Positions 24,406 to 35,098 of a stretch of 64,000 nt of DNA are shown in pieces. The DNA is from Cryptomeria japonica. Its lineage: Eukaryota > Streptophyta > Pinopsida > Cupressales > Cupressaceae. The notes under the pieces were generated by a model, which saw nothing but the letters and a program-made list of their open reading frames with translations, did not search any database and was not told where the DNA came from. The position numbers were made by a program, and so were the translations under genes. The DNA lies in contig NC_081409.1 in the NCBI RefSeq assembly GCF_030272615.1, positions 878,823,220 to 878,887,219 of the forward strand, given 5' to 3'. How positions within the stretch are numbered: the first letter of the stretch is position 1; every line of letters begins with the position of its first letter.

Positions 24406-25987
24406 GGATCCATCGATGATGTTTTTCTGTGGGGCCATTTGACATGCTCTCCTCACTCAGGTTGGGTCCTTTGAAATATGGCGCATGCTGATGGGTCTCC
24501 TGATAGGTGCACACTCTCCATTTCTATCTGCCTCTTCCGGTTGTGGAGAAAATCGATGCTCTGCTCACCGGTAGCCATGATTCCCCCTCTACACCTTTTG
24601 GTCTTGTTTTCAGTGGAAAGATCAACCAGCTACCTTGTTAATCGATTAAGGTCTCCTCTTATCATCGTGATGTGATGTATTGCCGACACTATTGATTAGT
24701 GCCAGCTTTTGGCTCATGGCTATTAAATTCAAGTGTACTTGAGTATCTAGTTACGACTGTATTGTTTAAGATCACTTGATGCCTAAAGTCGGTCGACAAC
24801 AAGTTGAGGATTTTTGGAGCAGATGGCTAATTGGATACCGACAACTTACGCATGTGGGCATTTTTTGGAAATGCAGTTGCAGGTTGCCGTATTCTCTAGT
24901 TCGATTCCTTGCTATTTAATAATGGAATGCCCCTTCTTTCCACCACATTTTGCTTTCCTCTCTTGGCAACTCAGTATGGATACCCCAGTCCTCCTCAAAG
25001 CTACTTGTCGACAGATGGCTTTCCTAGGAAAAATCACAAATAGGTGTCTGCAAGAGGTCCTTTTCTCTCGACATCCTCTCATTCTTCACAACTTAAAGAG
25101 GATTCTCGGAAAGGAATTTCTTATGGCTTACCATAGGTACAGAGTCAATGCTGATATTCCAGCCTTTTTTCTTGCAATGTTAATCTACATGGGGACCATT
25201 AAGCAACAAGCAAAACTGCTAACCCAGATGATGTTCAAGCACCGCCTGTTGGGGAAATAGATGTTGTATTGGACAATATTGATGCCAATCTTAGAATTTC
25301 GCTTCCCCAAAATTACTATATGTCACTTAGCAATGGAGAGGAGGTGAAGAAGCTTGTGATTATTAATTTTCTAGATTTTGAATCCTTCCAAGCAACTTGG
25401 TCTGTCATCTCCAGGAACATTGAGTTCCTTTTGAAAGTGGCTGGTATACAAAGTGGTTCCACGTTGAGTTGGAGGGAAATATTTCTTTGTGGTGAAGATC
25501 TAGCAGTGATTGATGACCTTGGGATCCTTGAGAATGGTGGTCTGGTGGATGGAAATGATTGGGGGTTTGGGCTAGGTGAAGAATGGTATCCAAACGACTA
25601 CCGACTCCCTAAGGAGAAGGCAGAATCGACAACTCATTTAAATTGTGGCCTTGAATGTCCCATTGTCCTAGATGTGGTTAATGTGCTCATGGATGATGCT
25701 TCTGATGGCTCTATGTGACTCCGGTTGACTCTAAGCCCTCCGGTCTCTCTGCTTTTTGAGACTGTCTATTTTTGTCTTATGACCTCTGCATCCTTAAGAG
25801 GTTGGTATATTGTTGTTCTCATCCAGTCTTGTGTTGGATTCTCTTTTCCAAGGATTAGAGCTATGGTAGGGGGTTTTCTTCCCGATTCTTTCCCCCTACC
25901 GCTCTTATTGAACTAGGCCTTGTATTCTCCATCTTGTTTAATACAAGGGTGCTGACCCTCTGCAGCTATTTACTTATTAAAAAAAAA
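24406..25987 (+). other. Long LINE 3' region with unexplained open stretches
   Basis: Between the RNase H stop and the A-tail lie about 1.58 kb, far more than a usual plant L1 3' UTR. Two long stop-free stretches occur, 24814-25260 and 25269-25718 (148 and 149 codons, different frames). Neither begins with ATG, and I recognise no domain. The second is rich in Asp/Glu with phrases such as WSVISRNIEFLLKVAG and GLGEEWYPNDYRLP. They could be a transduced 3' flank, a third decayed domain or chance. The final ~70 bp (TTAATACAAGGGTGCTGACC..TTATTAAAA) looks like an ordinary LINE 3' end. Confidence 0.5.
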
Positions 25988-26000
25988 AATTAGCCTTAAA

Positions 26001-26860
<860 letters not shown>

Positions 26861-27289
26861 TGTGTGGGAGAAAAAGCGAGACTAGGTTATCATGCCCTAA
26901 TCCTACCTTTTGACACACATTACGGAATACGAAAGAGCCTAGAGGTATCACACAATTGGCTACTTCTTTTGTGAAAGAGAGAGCCACGGGCTACCTATTA
27001 GGATTTCTATTCCTTCGTTGTATTTGAAAGGTAAGATTATGCAAGTTCAATTCCAAACCCTAAAATGCAATTATGAGCTAACAACAAGATTGCAGAATTG
27101 AACTTAAACAATGGAAAGCTGTAAACACAAGGATAAAACAAGAATGCAGATGCGTACCCAGAGTCAAAATTTGACTGAAAATGTTCGGGACGGGGGCGCG
27201 GGTGCCACTGTCCTAATTCTGTCCCAGAACTGCACCCGAAACTACTGTTTTGCACTCTGGGAAACTGTCTGAAATGCTGTCTGTCAGGA

Positions 27290-27383
27290 GGACCAGGGCG
27301 CCCAGTGCCTCTGTCCCAGGGACCAGGGCACCCAGCACCCCTTTCCTGGTAGGACCAGGGCACCCCACGCCCCTGTCCTGGTA
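27290..27383. repeat. GC-rich 30-bp minisatellite inside LTR
   Basis: Three units begin GGACCAGGGC at 27290, 27320 and 27352. The right LTR has the same array around 38178-38270, with CpG sites changed to TpG. A related motif (AGGGCGCC..GGTCCC) occurs in intron 1 of the PMD gene at 29185-29298. Confidence 0.85.
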
Positions 27384-27501
27384 TTCTGCTCTGCAATTTG
27401 GTGTGGGGTACTGTCTCGACCTGCTTTTTCCGGATCTGCAACCTGCGGCGTCGTCCGAGTCTCGAAACCTGCACTTATATCTGAAAAAGGTGTTTGGGCG
27501 G

Positions 27502-27509
27502 CTATATAG
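27502..27509 (-). promoter_or_regulatory. TATA-like box in LTR A (left copy)
   Basis: CTATATAG (self-complementary) is followed on the minus strand by a GC-rich stretch with CCGCCCAAAC. It is conserved at 38390-38397 in the other LTR and is a candidate core promoter for the element's transcript. Confidence 0.5.
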
Positions 27510-28880
27510 GGTTTTGCCTTAGTCAAACCCCCGCTTCGGTGATTTCCACCTCCACGAATAGCCAAGTTGTATTGTAAAAGTAATGTGTGTGTAGACCTTG
27601 TGTGTGTGCAAGATCTAAAATGCAAGTAAGCAAACTAGAGCAACCTAGAAAGTAAACCCTAATTGCTTGTCAATGATAATGTAAATGCTCTAAACCAAGA
27701 TGCAAAGTGATCTAAAGCATGAATAAATGAGATGTTGAAGCTTATGCAAAGACATGAAAACAACATGAAATCATACCCAACCCCCAAGGGAGAGGTACAA
27801 GCCAATCTTCAGTCGGTAATCTCCTATTGTTCTTCAATGTCTTCCAAGCCCTAAATGGATGAATGGATTTGATAAATGCTTGATAGAGGGATGTTGAATG
27901 TTGTTGAAGTCTTCAAAGATCTGCTCTTTCACTGCATATGAGGTTCCTGAAAAACAAAATTCCGATCCCTTCAAATGAAGAAAGAGATTGAATCTCCTGC
28001 CAATTTCTTGGGGTTAAGCTTTATTTTATGATTGGATCGCGCTCCTAAAATTTTGGGAAAAATGTTCGGGACCATGTGCACTCCGAGCGCCACGGTCCCG
28101 ACAACTTTTCACCAAATTTTCAGGGCCGTCAGATATGATGATTTTAGAGAGAATCCCGAAGTTACAGGTGATTTCGAGATGTTTTGACCCCCGAAATCAA
28201 GCCCCCAAGTTCAAAATAGGACTTAATTAGGGTTTTCGATTAGATGATGCATTGGAGGAATCACATGAAAAGGGGCACACTTTACTGAAAGGGCCCGACT
28301 TTATGATGTGAAGGATGATGAAATAGGACCTTAGACCTAATTAATTTGATTAATTAAGTGCTAAAGGGGAAATGCAATGCAAAATGCAAACTGCGCCAAG
28401 GCGGGTGCTAAACTAGGTGTGAAATTGTACTGCCTTAGCAAGTGCATACAATTTACGACGCTACATTTAGCCCCCACTTTAGCGGTCATATGAGTACTAC
28501 ATGCATATGCAAGCTAAAGTATAGAAAGTAAACATCATTTGAAAAAGGATATATCCATAAGTTGTCGGACGAAGCCCCCAACGGTATCTGCAGTACACAG
28601 TTAGGAACCGCACCCTCCAAAACACACGTTAGATCACAAAATCACCTAATGCTTACTAAGGAAATTGATGAAATTTGCGAGTAGCTATATGCCCCCCCTG
28701 TTTCGACTTTCTTATTAGGGAGGTGAAACAGGGTAGCATGTTTACTTACGACAAATTGTGTAAGAGAGTATTGATGAGGGATGTTCACTGAAAAGGCTTC
28801 ATCAGAGCACTTTTTGGAACATCCCGAGAGTAGGGGAGCGAAAATACGATTCCTATGCAACAAACGGTTCGAAAATCGCA

Positions 28881-29087
28881 TCTCCCAAACTCAAGTTATG
28901 ATGAAATGAGTGATAGAGGAAAATTAGGGTTTTGAAAGTAAATGTAAAAGAATGAAAGTATATACCTTTGAAAGTGACATTTGCATTTGTCACTTTGTTG
29001 ATTCTGAGTACTGTTCATTGTAGTGGAGCCCACATAGCCATCATCATGCCTTCACGATGACTGGAGCGTCCCACGAGGATTGAGATC
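28881..29087. other. Junction between LTR A and the antisense PMD gene
   Basis: Directly right of the LTR the minus strand reads GAGTTTGGGAGA, a purine-leaning tract where a PPT should lie. The rest would be the 5' flank or leader of the plus-strand PMD gene. There is no clear promoter and no other coding content. Confidence 0.45.
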
Positions 29088-31392
29088 ATGCAACAGGCTG
29101 TGATCGACGACGAGCCACTGGACGAGGTGAGTTGACTAAACTTTGACTTTTGATTTTCTGCATTTGACTTTCTGTGATCGTTTGCGGGCCCTGGAACCCG
29201 ACCATGGGTCCCACACAGGGCGCCCTGGTCCCTGTGGGGTGCCATGGTCCCTTCAGGGCGCCATGGTCCCTGACAGGGCGCCATGGTCCCAATCAGGACT
29301 TGGTGAGAGATGTCAGGGTTAGCATACGATGTTCGACAGTTTGCATGAATGATTTTTGATGATTGAGTACTGATTATAGTTATGTTTTTGTGATGCAGGG
29401 TCTCCCGTACATGAGAGAGCACACGGCGGGACAGATTCTTCGCAGTTTGTGAGATCAGATTCCCCAACTTACTCAGGCAGAGAGAGACACATTGTCGATA
29501 GTAGGTTTGTGGTCTATGATTCTTATGTCGGCCATCCGATTTCATCCCGCGATGCTGATGGCACTCATGGAGCGATGGGATCCTGACACATGCACGTTCC
29601 AGCTTCCAGTAGGGGAGATGACGGTGACACTTGAGGATGTGTATCGCATTCTTCGCCTACCGATTAGAGGAGCTACCGTGACATATGCGACCGATCGGTC
29701 AGTAGAGGATCATCAGAGGGAGCAGGTATATTGCATAGGGAGAGTCATGCTGAGTGAGACGAGAGGTCGTATCATGGTCAGCTGGCTCTTACATCCTACA
29801 GGAGAGGTGCCCCTCATGAGACGTCTTATGATAGCCATCATTGCACTAGCTGTCTGCCCTAACGGGCGAGGTACACACATGCATGGGGGTCTCACATGGT
29901 GCATCAGGGCTATGGAGAGACACAGGAGAGTATATGCCTGGGGTCGGAGTATGCTTGCACATCTCTATCACGACCTCAAGGAGTATGTTTTCAGACAGGG
30001 TTGCAGCTTGATGACATGCACACTTCTGCAGGTGTGGACATTTGAGCACTTTACATGCACCAGGCCTGTCGGCTATCTGATGAGTACGGCTAGCGAGCGA
30101 CCTAGGGTATTTGCTTATCCACTTACCAGCGAGTGGAGATTTGGAGATCTACTGTATTGGAGAGTGACATTTGACAGATTGATAGCTGAGGTGACCGTGT
30201 GGAGACCATATCTGCGGATGCACAGATGGGATGGGATGGAGAGACAGTTAGCATGCTTACAGAGGAACCGCCTACTGAGAGGACGATATCCCCACATCAT
30301 AGTCTCATTCTACTTTGACTGAGTACGGAGGCAGTTTGGGCTAGAGCAGTGTGTTCCAACCGATGTGCCCATCTACACTCGACACTCCCGAGTCCTTCCC
30401 AGACCCAGAGCAGTAGCGAGACCAACGATAGATGATATCGAGATCACAGATATAGAGGGGTCCGACCAGGATGTGGTCACTGATTATGCTGCAGATCCCA
30501 GGGCACAGCGCAGGTATCTCTCATGGTTTATGAGATCATACCCAGGGCCTATCTTTCCACCAGATCATCCGACAGGCCATCCAGGCCCATGGAGACATGG
30601 AGACTGAGATGAGGATCAGGGATCCAGGTCGTTGGAGGGAGAGGGTCATGAGGAGGAGAGAGATGATGATGAGGAGAACAAGGATACAGATGAGGATGGG
30701 GATGACAAGGAGGAGTTAGATGCAGCTCCTCACCATTCAGGGGATGATACCGTAGCCTTAGATCCTCCCGTTATTCCCCAAAAGGGGGAACACGAGGTGC
30801 TACGGAGACCTGCACCTATCACGCACAGATCGCTCGAGCGTGGGGAGCCTAGTAGTTCCCAGTCACAGATGCTACCATATCACGATCCCTACTAGCGTGA
30901 GGGAGATCCAGGTATAGTAGGTTTATATTGATTGATTGATGTTTTGATGATATAAAATGGTACTAACACAAAATCTGTTCCACTGCTATAGCTAATGTGC
31001 AGGAGTGGCACTCCTTGATCCAGCAAGCAGTGACAGATATCTCCACGACAGCGTAGATCCCTAGTTCCTCACAGGTTGCTTATAGACCTCAAGGGAACGT
31101 GGGTCGGCATGATGATTTGTTTTGCCCATTTCGAGTACAGGTAGAGATATGGAGGGAGAGAGAGTGGGCTCTATCAGAGGACCTTCAGTGAGCACAGTGT
31201 GATCTAGCAGCAGCTCAGGCTGAGGCTACCTCGTATCGCGCTATCCTTATGGATAGGGATCATAGGAGTTCCTCTCGGAGCCATTCACGATCTATATCAT
31301 GGTATACGCCTATGGGTCCACTTGCACGGCCGGATCAGGAGGGAGCATCTAGTCGTCACTCTCCGGCCACCAGCCCTAGGGATAGAAGATGA
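29088..31392 (+). pseudogene. Plant mobile domain (PMD) gene antisense in gypsy A
   Basis: Three exons fit together in one frame: 29088-29126, 29399-30911 and 30992-31392, totalling 1953 nt (650 codons plus stop), with GT-AG introns at 29127-29398 and 30912-30991. The PMD occupies exon 2: LPYMREHTAGQIL, ALMERWDPDTCTFQLPVGEM, LEDVYRILRLPIRG, YAWGRSMLAHLYHDLKEYVF, TLLQVWTFEH and VWRPYLRM. PMD is shared by MAIN/MAIL1-type plant proteins and retrotransposons. An acidic tail follows (about 30640-30730), and exon 3 holds a Glu/Ala coil and an Arg/Ser-rich end. Premature stops lie at 29450, 30320, 30605, 30893, 31054 and 31189. The inverted copy at 39828-40834 has CGA, CGA, TGG and CAG at the second to fifth. 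Now broken, but the structure is clear. Confidence 0.85.
29185..29298. repeat. GC-rich 20-bp minisatellite in PMD intron 1
   Basis: Units of 19-21 bp start at 29202, 29223, 29242, 29261 and 29281 with core CCATGGTCCC..AGGGCG. The array is much richer in G+C than surrounding DNA and lies wholly inside the predicted intron. The motif resembles that of the LTR minisatellite of the same element. Confidence 0.9.
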
Positions 31393-31464
31393 TTTTATGA
31401 TGTAGGGTAGGTCATATTTTGGGTGTATAGGGACCTACCTTTGTATACTGATCCACACACACAC

Positions 31465-31515
<51 letters not shown>

Positions 31516-32033
31516 CATGCTTCTTTGTTTCAAACGTGTTTTCTTTAATGCCTAAACGATATGTATTGTGATTAAAGTTAATACATTTGGTAAGTGTACA
31601 TGTATGTTCCGAATTTAATTTCCATGTGATTGATTTCTCAATGCTCCATGATTAAATTGATACATGTGTGACTTAATTAAAATATTTGATCAAGTACTAT
31701 ATTGATGATAAGGAAGAAAGTATGTATTAAGCCTACGAATCATATAACCAATGTGATTTAATTTGAATTTAAACACAACATGACATGATTCAACTTAACA
31801 CATAAAAACATTGTATAATATGTCAACATAATGAAAATGTAAATCTTTTGTAATTTACATAAATGAATTCAAGACAAACCATAAAGTAAAGACACATGCT
31901 TGTCAGGAACGAAGCAATATAGATTAAACAAAACATCATTTAATTCTATTTGCTCTAATCAAAGATATGTTAACATATTATCCAATTTTGAAGAAGTGAG
32001 AAAGGAAATAGATAAATGATAAGGAATGAGGCA
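31393..32033. other. Spacer between PMD gene and integrase of gypsy A
   Basis: The sequence after the PMD stop is AT-rich and contains a CA/TA microsatellite at about 31452-31515 (CA run with one CG, then TA). It would hold the 3' ends of two convergent transcripts, pol and PMD. No coding sequence seen. Confidence 0.6.
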
Positions 32034-33784
32034 TTAAGCATAGTATCTATGCAAGTGCATAGCGTTTATAGGGTCTTTAAGAGGCGTACCATCTACATCC
32101 GCTATTTTGTAAGCACCTGATCTATAATCTTCAATAACGATATACGGTCCAAGCCAATTAGGACTGAATTTTCCCTTTTCTTCAGGTAAGGCATTCACAT
32201 TGTGCTGATTCTCATAGAGCACTAAGTCACCCACTGAGAAGGAACGTTGAATAACCTTATCATTATAGCTTTGTTGTAGAGTTTTGTGATACGCTTGAAT
32301 ATGCTCAAGAGCATTTATACGCTGTTCATCAAGCATCTCAAGCTATTGAAGTCTTTGTTCTCTATAGGAGTCATCATCTACTATACCTTTGAGAGAAACT
32401 CTAAGTGATGGAATCTCTAATTCTAAAGGCATAATAGCATCAGCACCATAAACAAGATTATAAGGAGTAGTTCCCGTGGCAATTCGTACACTCGTTCAGT
32501 AGGCCCAAAGAGCATAGATTAGCTGAGTACTCCAATCCTTACCATGCTTGTTCACGGTTTTGCAAAGAATTTGTTCGATTATTTTATTGGAGATTCGGCT
32601 TGACCATTTGATTGAGGATAGTATGGTGTAGAAAATTGATGTTTAATATGATATTTCTCGAGGAATTGCTTCATGTCTTTATTCTTAAATGATGTCCCAT
32701 TATCAGAGATTATAGTGGAAGGTATCCCAAATCGAGAAATAATGTTTTCTAGAAGAAATCGACAAATCACTTCGGCTGTAGTGGAGCGAAGAGGAACAAC
32801 TTCTACCCACTTTGTAAAGTAATCTGTTGCGGTTATAATGAAAATATGTCCTTGAGATGAAGGAGGGGAGATTTTACCAATAAGATCCAGCCCCCATGCA
32901 GAGAAAGGCCAAGAAGCTACATGAGAACGAAGTTCTTGGGCAGGAGCATGAATCAAATTGTTGTGTTGTTGACATTGATGACATTTCTTAACAAATGAAA
33001 AAGAATCCTGCTGCATAGTTTGCCAATAATATCCCATACGAAGTAATCTTTGAACCAAGGATTTACCTCCAAAATGCCCCCCACAGGCACCTGAATGTGC
33101 CTCTTCAAGAGCAATAGGGATTTCTGATTTGTTAAGACAGTGAAGGAGAAGACCGTTATAACCCCTTCGGTAAAGAACATTAGAAAGAATGATATACCTA
33201 GTAGACAACTTGCGAACTCTAGCCCTAGTGTTCCTATTGGCGGAATCAGGAAAGGTACCATCAGTCAAGTATCTTATGATATGTGAGTACCATTCATCTG
33301 AGTCTATGAAGTCGCAACATGTCACCAGGCTGGAATCATCTACAATAGCTGGAGAAGTAAGGTTGTGAATAACAAATTTAAGATCAACCACAGGGTCCTC
33401 TAAAGATACAAGAGAAGCCACACATGCCATTGCGTCCACATGTCGATTATCTTTTCTAGGAACAGGTTCTATGGTGTAAGAATCAAATTTTTGTAACAAA
33501 GAGATAGCAAGGTCTTTATATTGTGATAACTTGTCTTGTTTTGCTTGATACAGTCCTGTTACTTGTCTTATAATCAGTTGAGAATCTCCAAAAATATGTA
33601 TGTGTTTTATATTCCGAGCTAAGGCTGCCTTTATTCTTGCTATAAGAGCCTCATACTCAGCAATGTTATTGGTACATAGGAAATTGAGACGATAAGATAA
33701 GGGAATAGACTTCTTTGTAGGAGAAATCAGAACAACACCTGCCCCCGATCCCGTACGACACTTAGAGCCATCAAAATACAACTC
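32034..33784 (-). pseudogene. Gypsy A second RNase H and integrase
   Basis: The frame continues from the RT part after a stop at about 33783. It begins with the extra RNase H of the Tat lineage: YFDGSKCRTGSGAG, NNIAEYEAL, FGDSQLIIRQ and RHVDAMA, holding the expected acidic residues. Integrase follows: an HHCC zinc part (GGHFGGKSL..CHQCQQH near 33000), then GLDLIGKI, ISDNGTSFKN and NGQAES for the DDE triad. At about 32585 a frameshift moves the reading into the frame of 32034-32336, which carries the C-terminal SVGDLVLYENQH and GKFSPNWLGPY block. A further stop lies near 32345. The catalytic residues are all present; lesions are few. Confidence 0.9.
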
Positions 33785-35098
33785 CTAAATTTCATCTTTC
33801 TCTATACAAAGAATGAAGTCGTCAGGAAAAGACTCAGGGTTAGGGAAGGAGAAAGATGAAGGGGCCTCAGCTAGGTGATCGGTCAATGCTTTCCCTTTAA
33901 TTGCTCTTTGTGAAACAAATTTAAGGTCAAATTCAGTTAACATCATAACCCACTTAGCTAGGCATCCTGATAAATCAGTTTTAGAGAAAAGATGCTTCAA
34001 CGGATCAAACTTTACCATGACGTGGACTTCTGAGTTTAAGAGATAATGTCTCAATTTCTGAGTCGCAAACACCAAGACCAAGCATTGTCTTTCTATCGCA
34101 GAATATCGGGTCTCATAATCGAGTAAGGTACGACTTATATAATAAACTAGACACTCCTTACCATCTTTATCATGTTGTGCCAATAATGCTGCAAGAGCAT
34201 GAGAGGACGCAGTCGTATAAAGAAGGAAGGGTTTAGAAGGTTCAGCCGGTCGAAGGATAGGAGGATTAGCCAGATACATTTTTAAATCTTCAAATGCTTG
34301 CTGACAATCTTCATTCCATTGAAAAGTGATATTCTTTTTGAGAAGTTGAGTAAAAGGAAAAGTACGATCTGCAAGTTGAGATACAAACCTACGAATAGAT
34401 TGAATCTTTCCTTGTAAGCTTTTGAGTTGAGACACATTTCGAGGAGGTGGCATGTTGACAATAGCATCTATTTTCTTAGTATCCACCTCAATCCCACGAT
34501 GCAAAACTATGAATCCTAATAGTTTTCCACTATCCACACCAAAAACACATTTTCGGGGATTCAAGCGCATGTGATTTTTACGAATCCTTTCAAAGATTTG
34601 ACGAAGGATCTTAATATGATCTATGTGAAGAATGGATTTGGCTAAAACATCATCAACATAGTCTTCTAAAATCTTATGCATGTAATCGTGAAAGATAAGG
34701 GTCATCGCTCGTTGATAAGTTGCACCGGCGTTTTTAAGTCTGAAAGGCATCATTATCCAACAAAACGTACCCCAAGGAGTGGTGAAAGCAGTTTTGAATT
34801 GATCTTGAGGGTTAATGAAAATTTGATTGTATCCTAAAAAACCATCCATGAAGGATAACAAGGCATGTCCTGCCATAGAATCAACTATCATGTCAATGTT
34901 TGGAAGAGGGAAATCATCTTTTAAAGAAACCTTATTTAAATCTCGGAAATCGGTACACATTCTTATTTTATTATCTGGTTTAGCCACAGCGACAATATTT
35001 GAAATCCATGGGGAATAATCAATAGGGCGGATAAATCTAGCCTCCAATAACTTTTCAATCTCAGCCTTAACAAGCAGAGCCACCTTAGGATTCATTTT
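33785..35098 (-). CDS. Gypsy A reverse transcriptase and first RNase H
   Basis: This is a 436-codon open stretch of the pol frame, starting after a TGA at 35097-35099 and ending at the TAG at 33783. RT landmarks are intact: VKAEIEKLL, RMCTDFRDLN, FMDGFLGYNQ (motif A Asp present), WIMMPFRLKNAGATYQ and EDYVDDVLAKS (catalytic DD). The RNase H region behind it (LLYTTASSHALAALLAQ) lacks the expected catalytic Asp. That fits the Tat lineage, in which this first RNase H has degenerated and the second does the work. It is the best preserved enzyme domain in the window, although the polyprotein around it is interrupted. Confidence 0.9.
   Translation of the reverse strand, partial: KMNPKVALLVKAEIEKLLEARFIRPIDYSPWISNIVAVAKPDNKIRMCTDFRDLNKVSLKDDFPLPNIDMIVDSMAGHALLSFMDGFLGYNQIFINPQDQFKTAFTTPWGTFCWIMMPFRLKNAGATYQRAMTLIFHDYMHKILEDYVDDVLAKSILHIDHIKILRQIFERIRKNHMRLNPRKCVFGVDSGKLLGFIVLHRGIEVDTKKIDAIVNMPPPRNVSQLKSLQGKIQSIRRFVSQLADRTFPFTQLLKKNITFQWNEDCQQAFEDLKMYLANPPILRPAEPSKPFLLYTTASSHALAALLAQHDKDGKECLVYYISRTLLDYETRYSAIERQCLVLVFATQKLRHYLLNSEVHVMVKFDPLKHLFSKTDLSGCLAKWVMMLTEFDLKFVSQRAIKGKALTDHLAEAPSSFSFPNPESFPDDFILCIEKDEI

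Larger units (their letters stand above)
18284..26000 (+). mobile_element. Near full-length plant L1-type LINE
   Basis: The element has two decayed frames, ORF1 (18325-20082) and ORF2 (20211-24405), and ends in an A-run at about 25978-25989. The sequence AATTAGCCTT at 18284 is repeated directly after the A-run at 25988-25997, a target-site duplication of at least 10 bp. A TSD plus A-tail is the signature of target-primed insertion. The 5' leader is only about 30 bp before the ORF1 ATG, so little or nothing is missing. The body is about 7.7 kb, long for a plant L1 because of an extra 1.5 kb after the RNase H domain. Confidence 0.85.
26861..28880 (-). mobile_element. 3' LTR of gypsy element A
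   Basis: This matches 37749-39823 along its whole length. The outer 180 bp shows only about three differences; the centre is more diverged. On the minus strand it starts TGCGATTTTC (28880) and ends with ..CACACA at 26861. It is 2020 bp; the right copy is 2075 bp because about 50 bp between two AGAG words (38876-38925) are absent here. The LTR carries a GC-rich ~30-bp repeat at 27290-27383 and a TATA motif. Confidence 0.9.

Noticed and set aside
27037-27625. Plus and minus frames in the LTRs of element A (also at 37925-38513)
   Set aside because: They lie over the GC-rich minisatellite in both LTRs; no ATG context or domain, and they are broken differently in the two copies.
29713-30300. Minus-strand frames inside PMD A (and similar at 52422-52961)
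   Set aside because: They are shadows of the plus-strand PMD coding frame, with no domain of their own.
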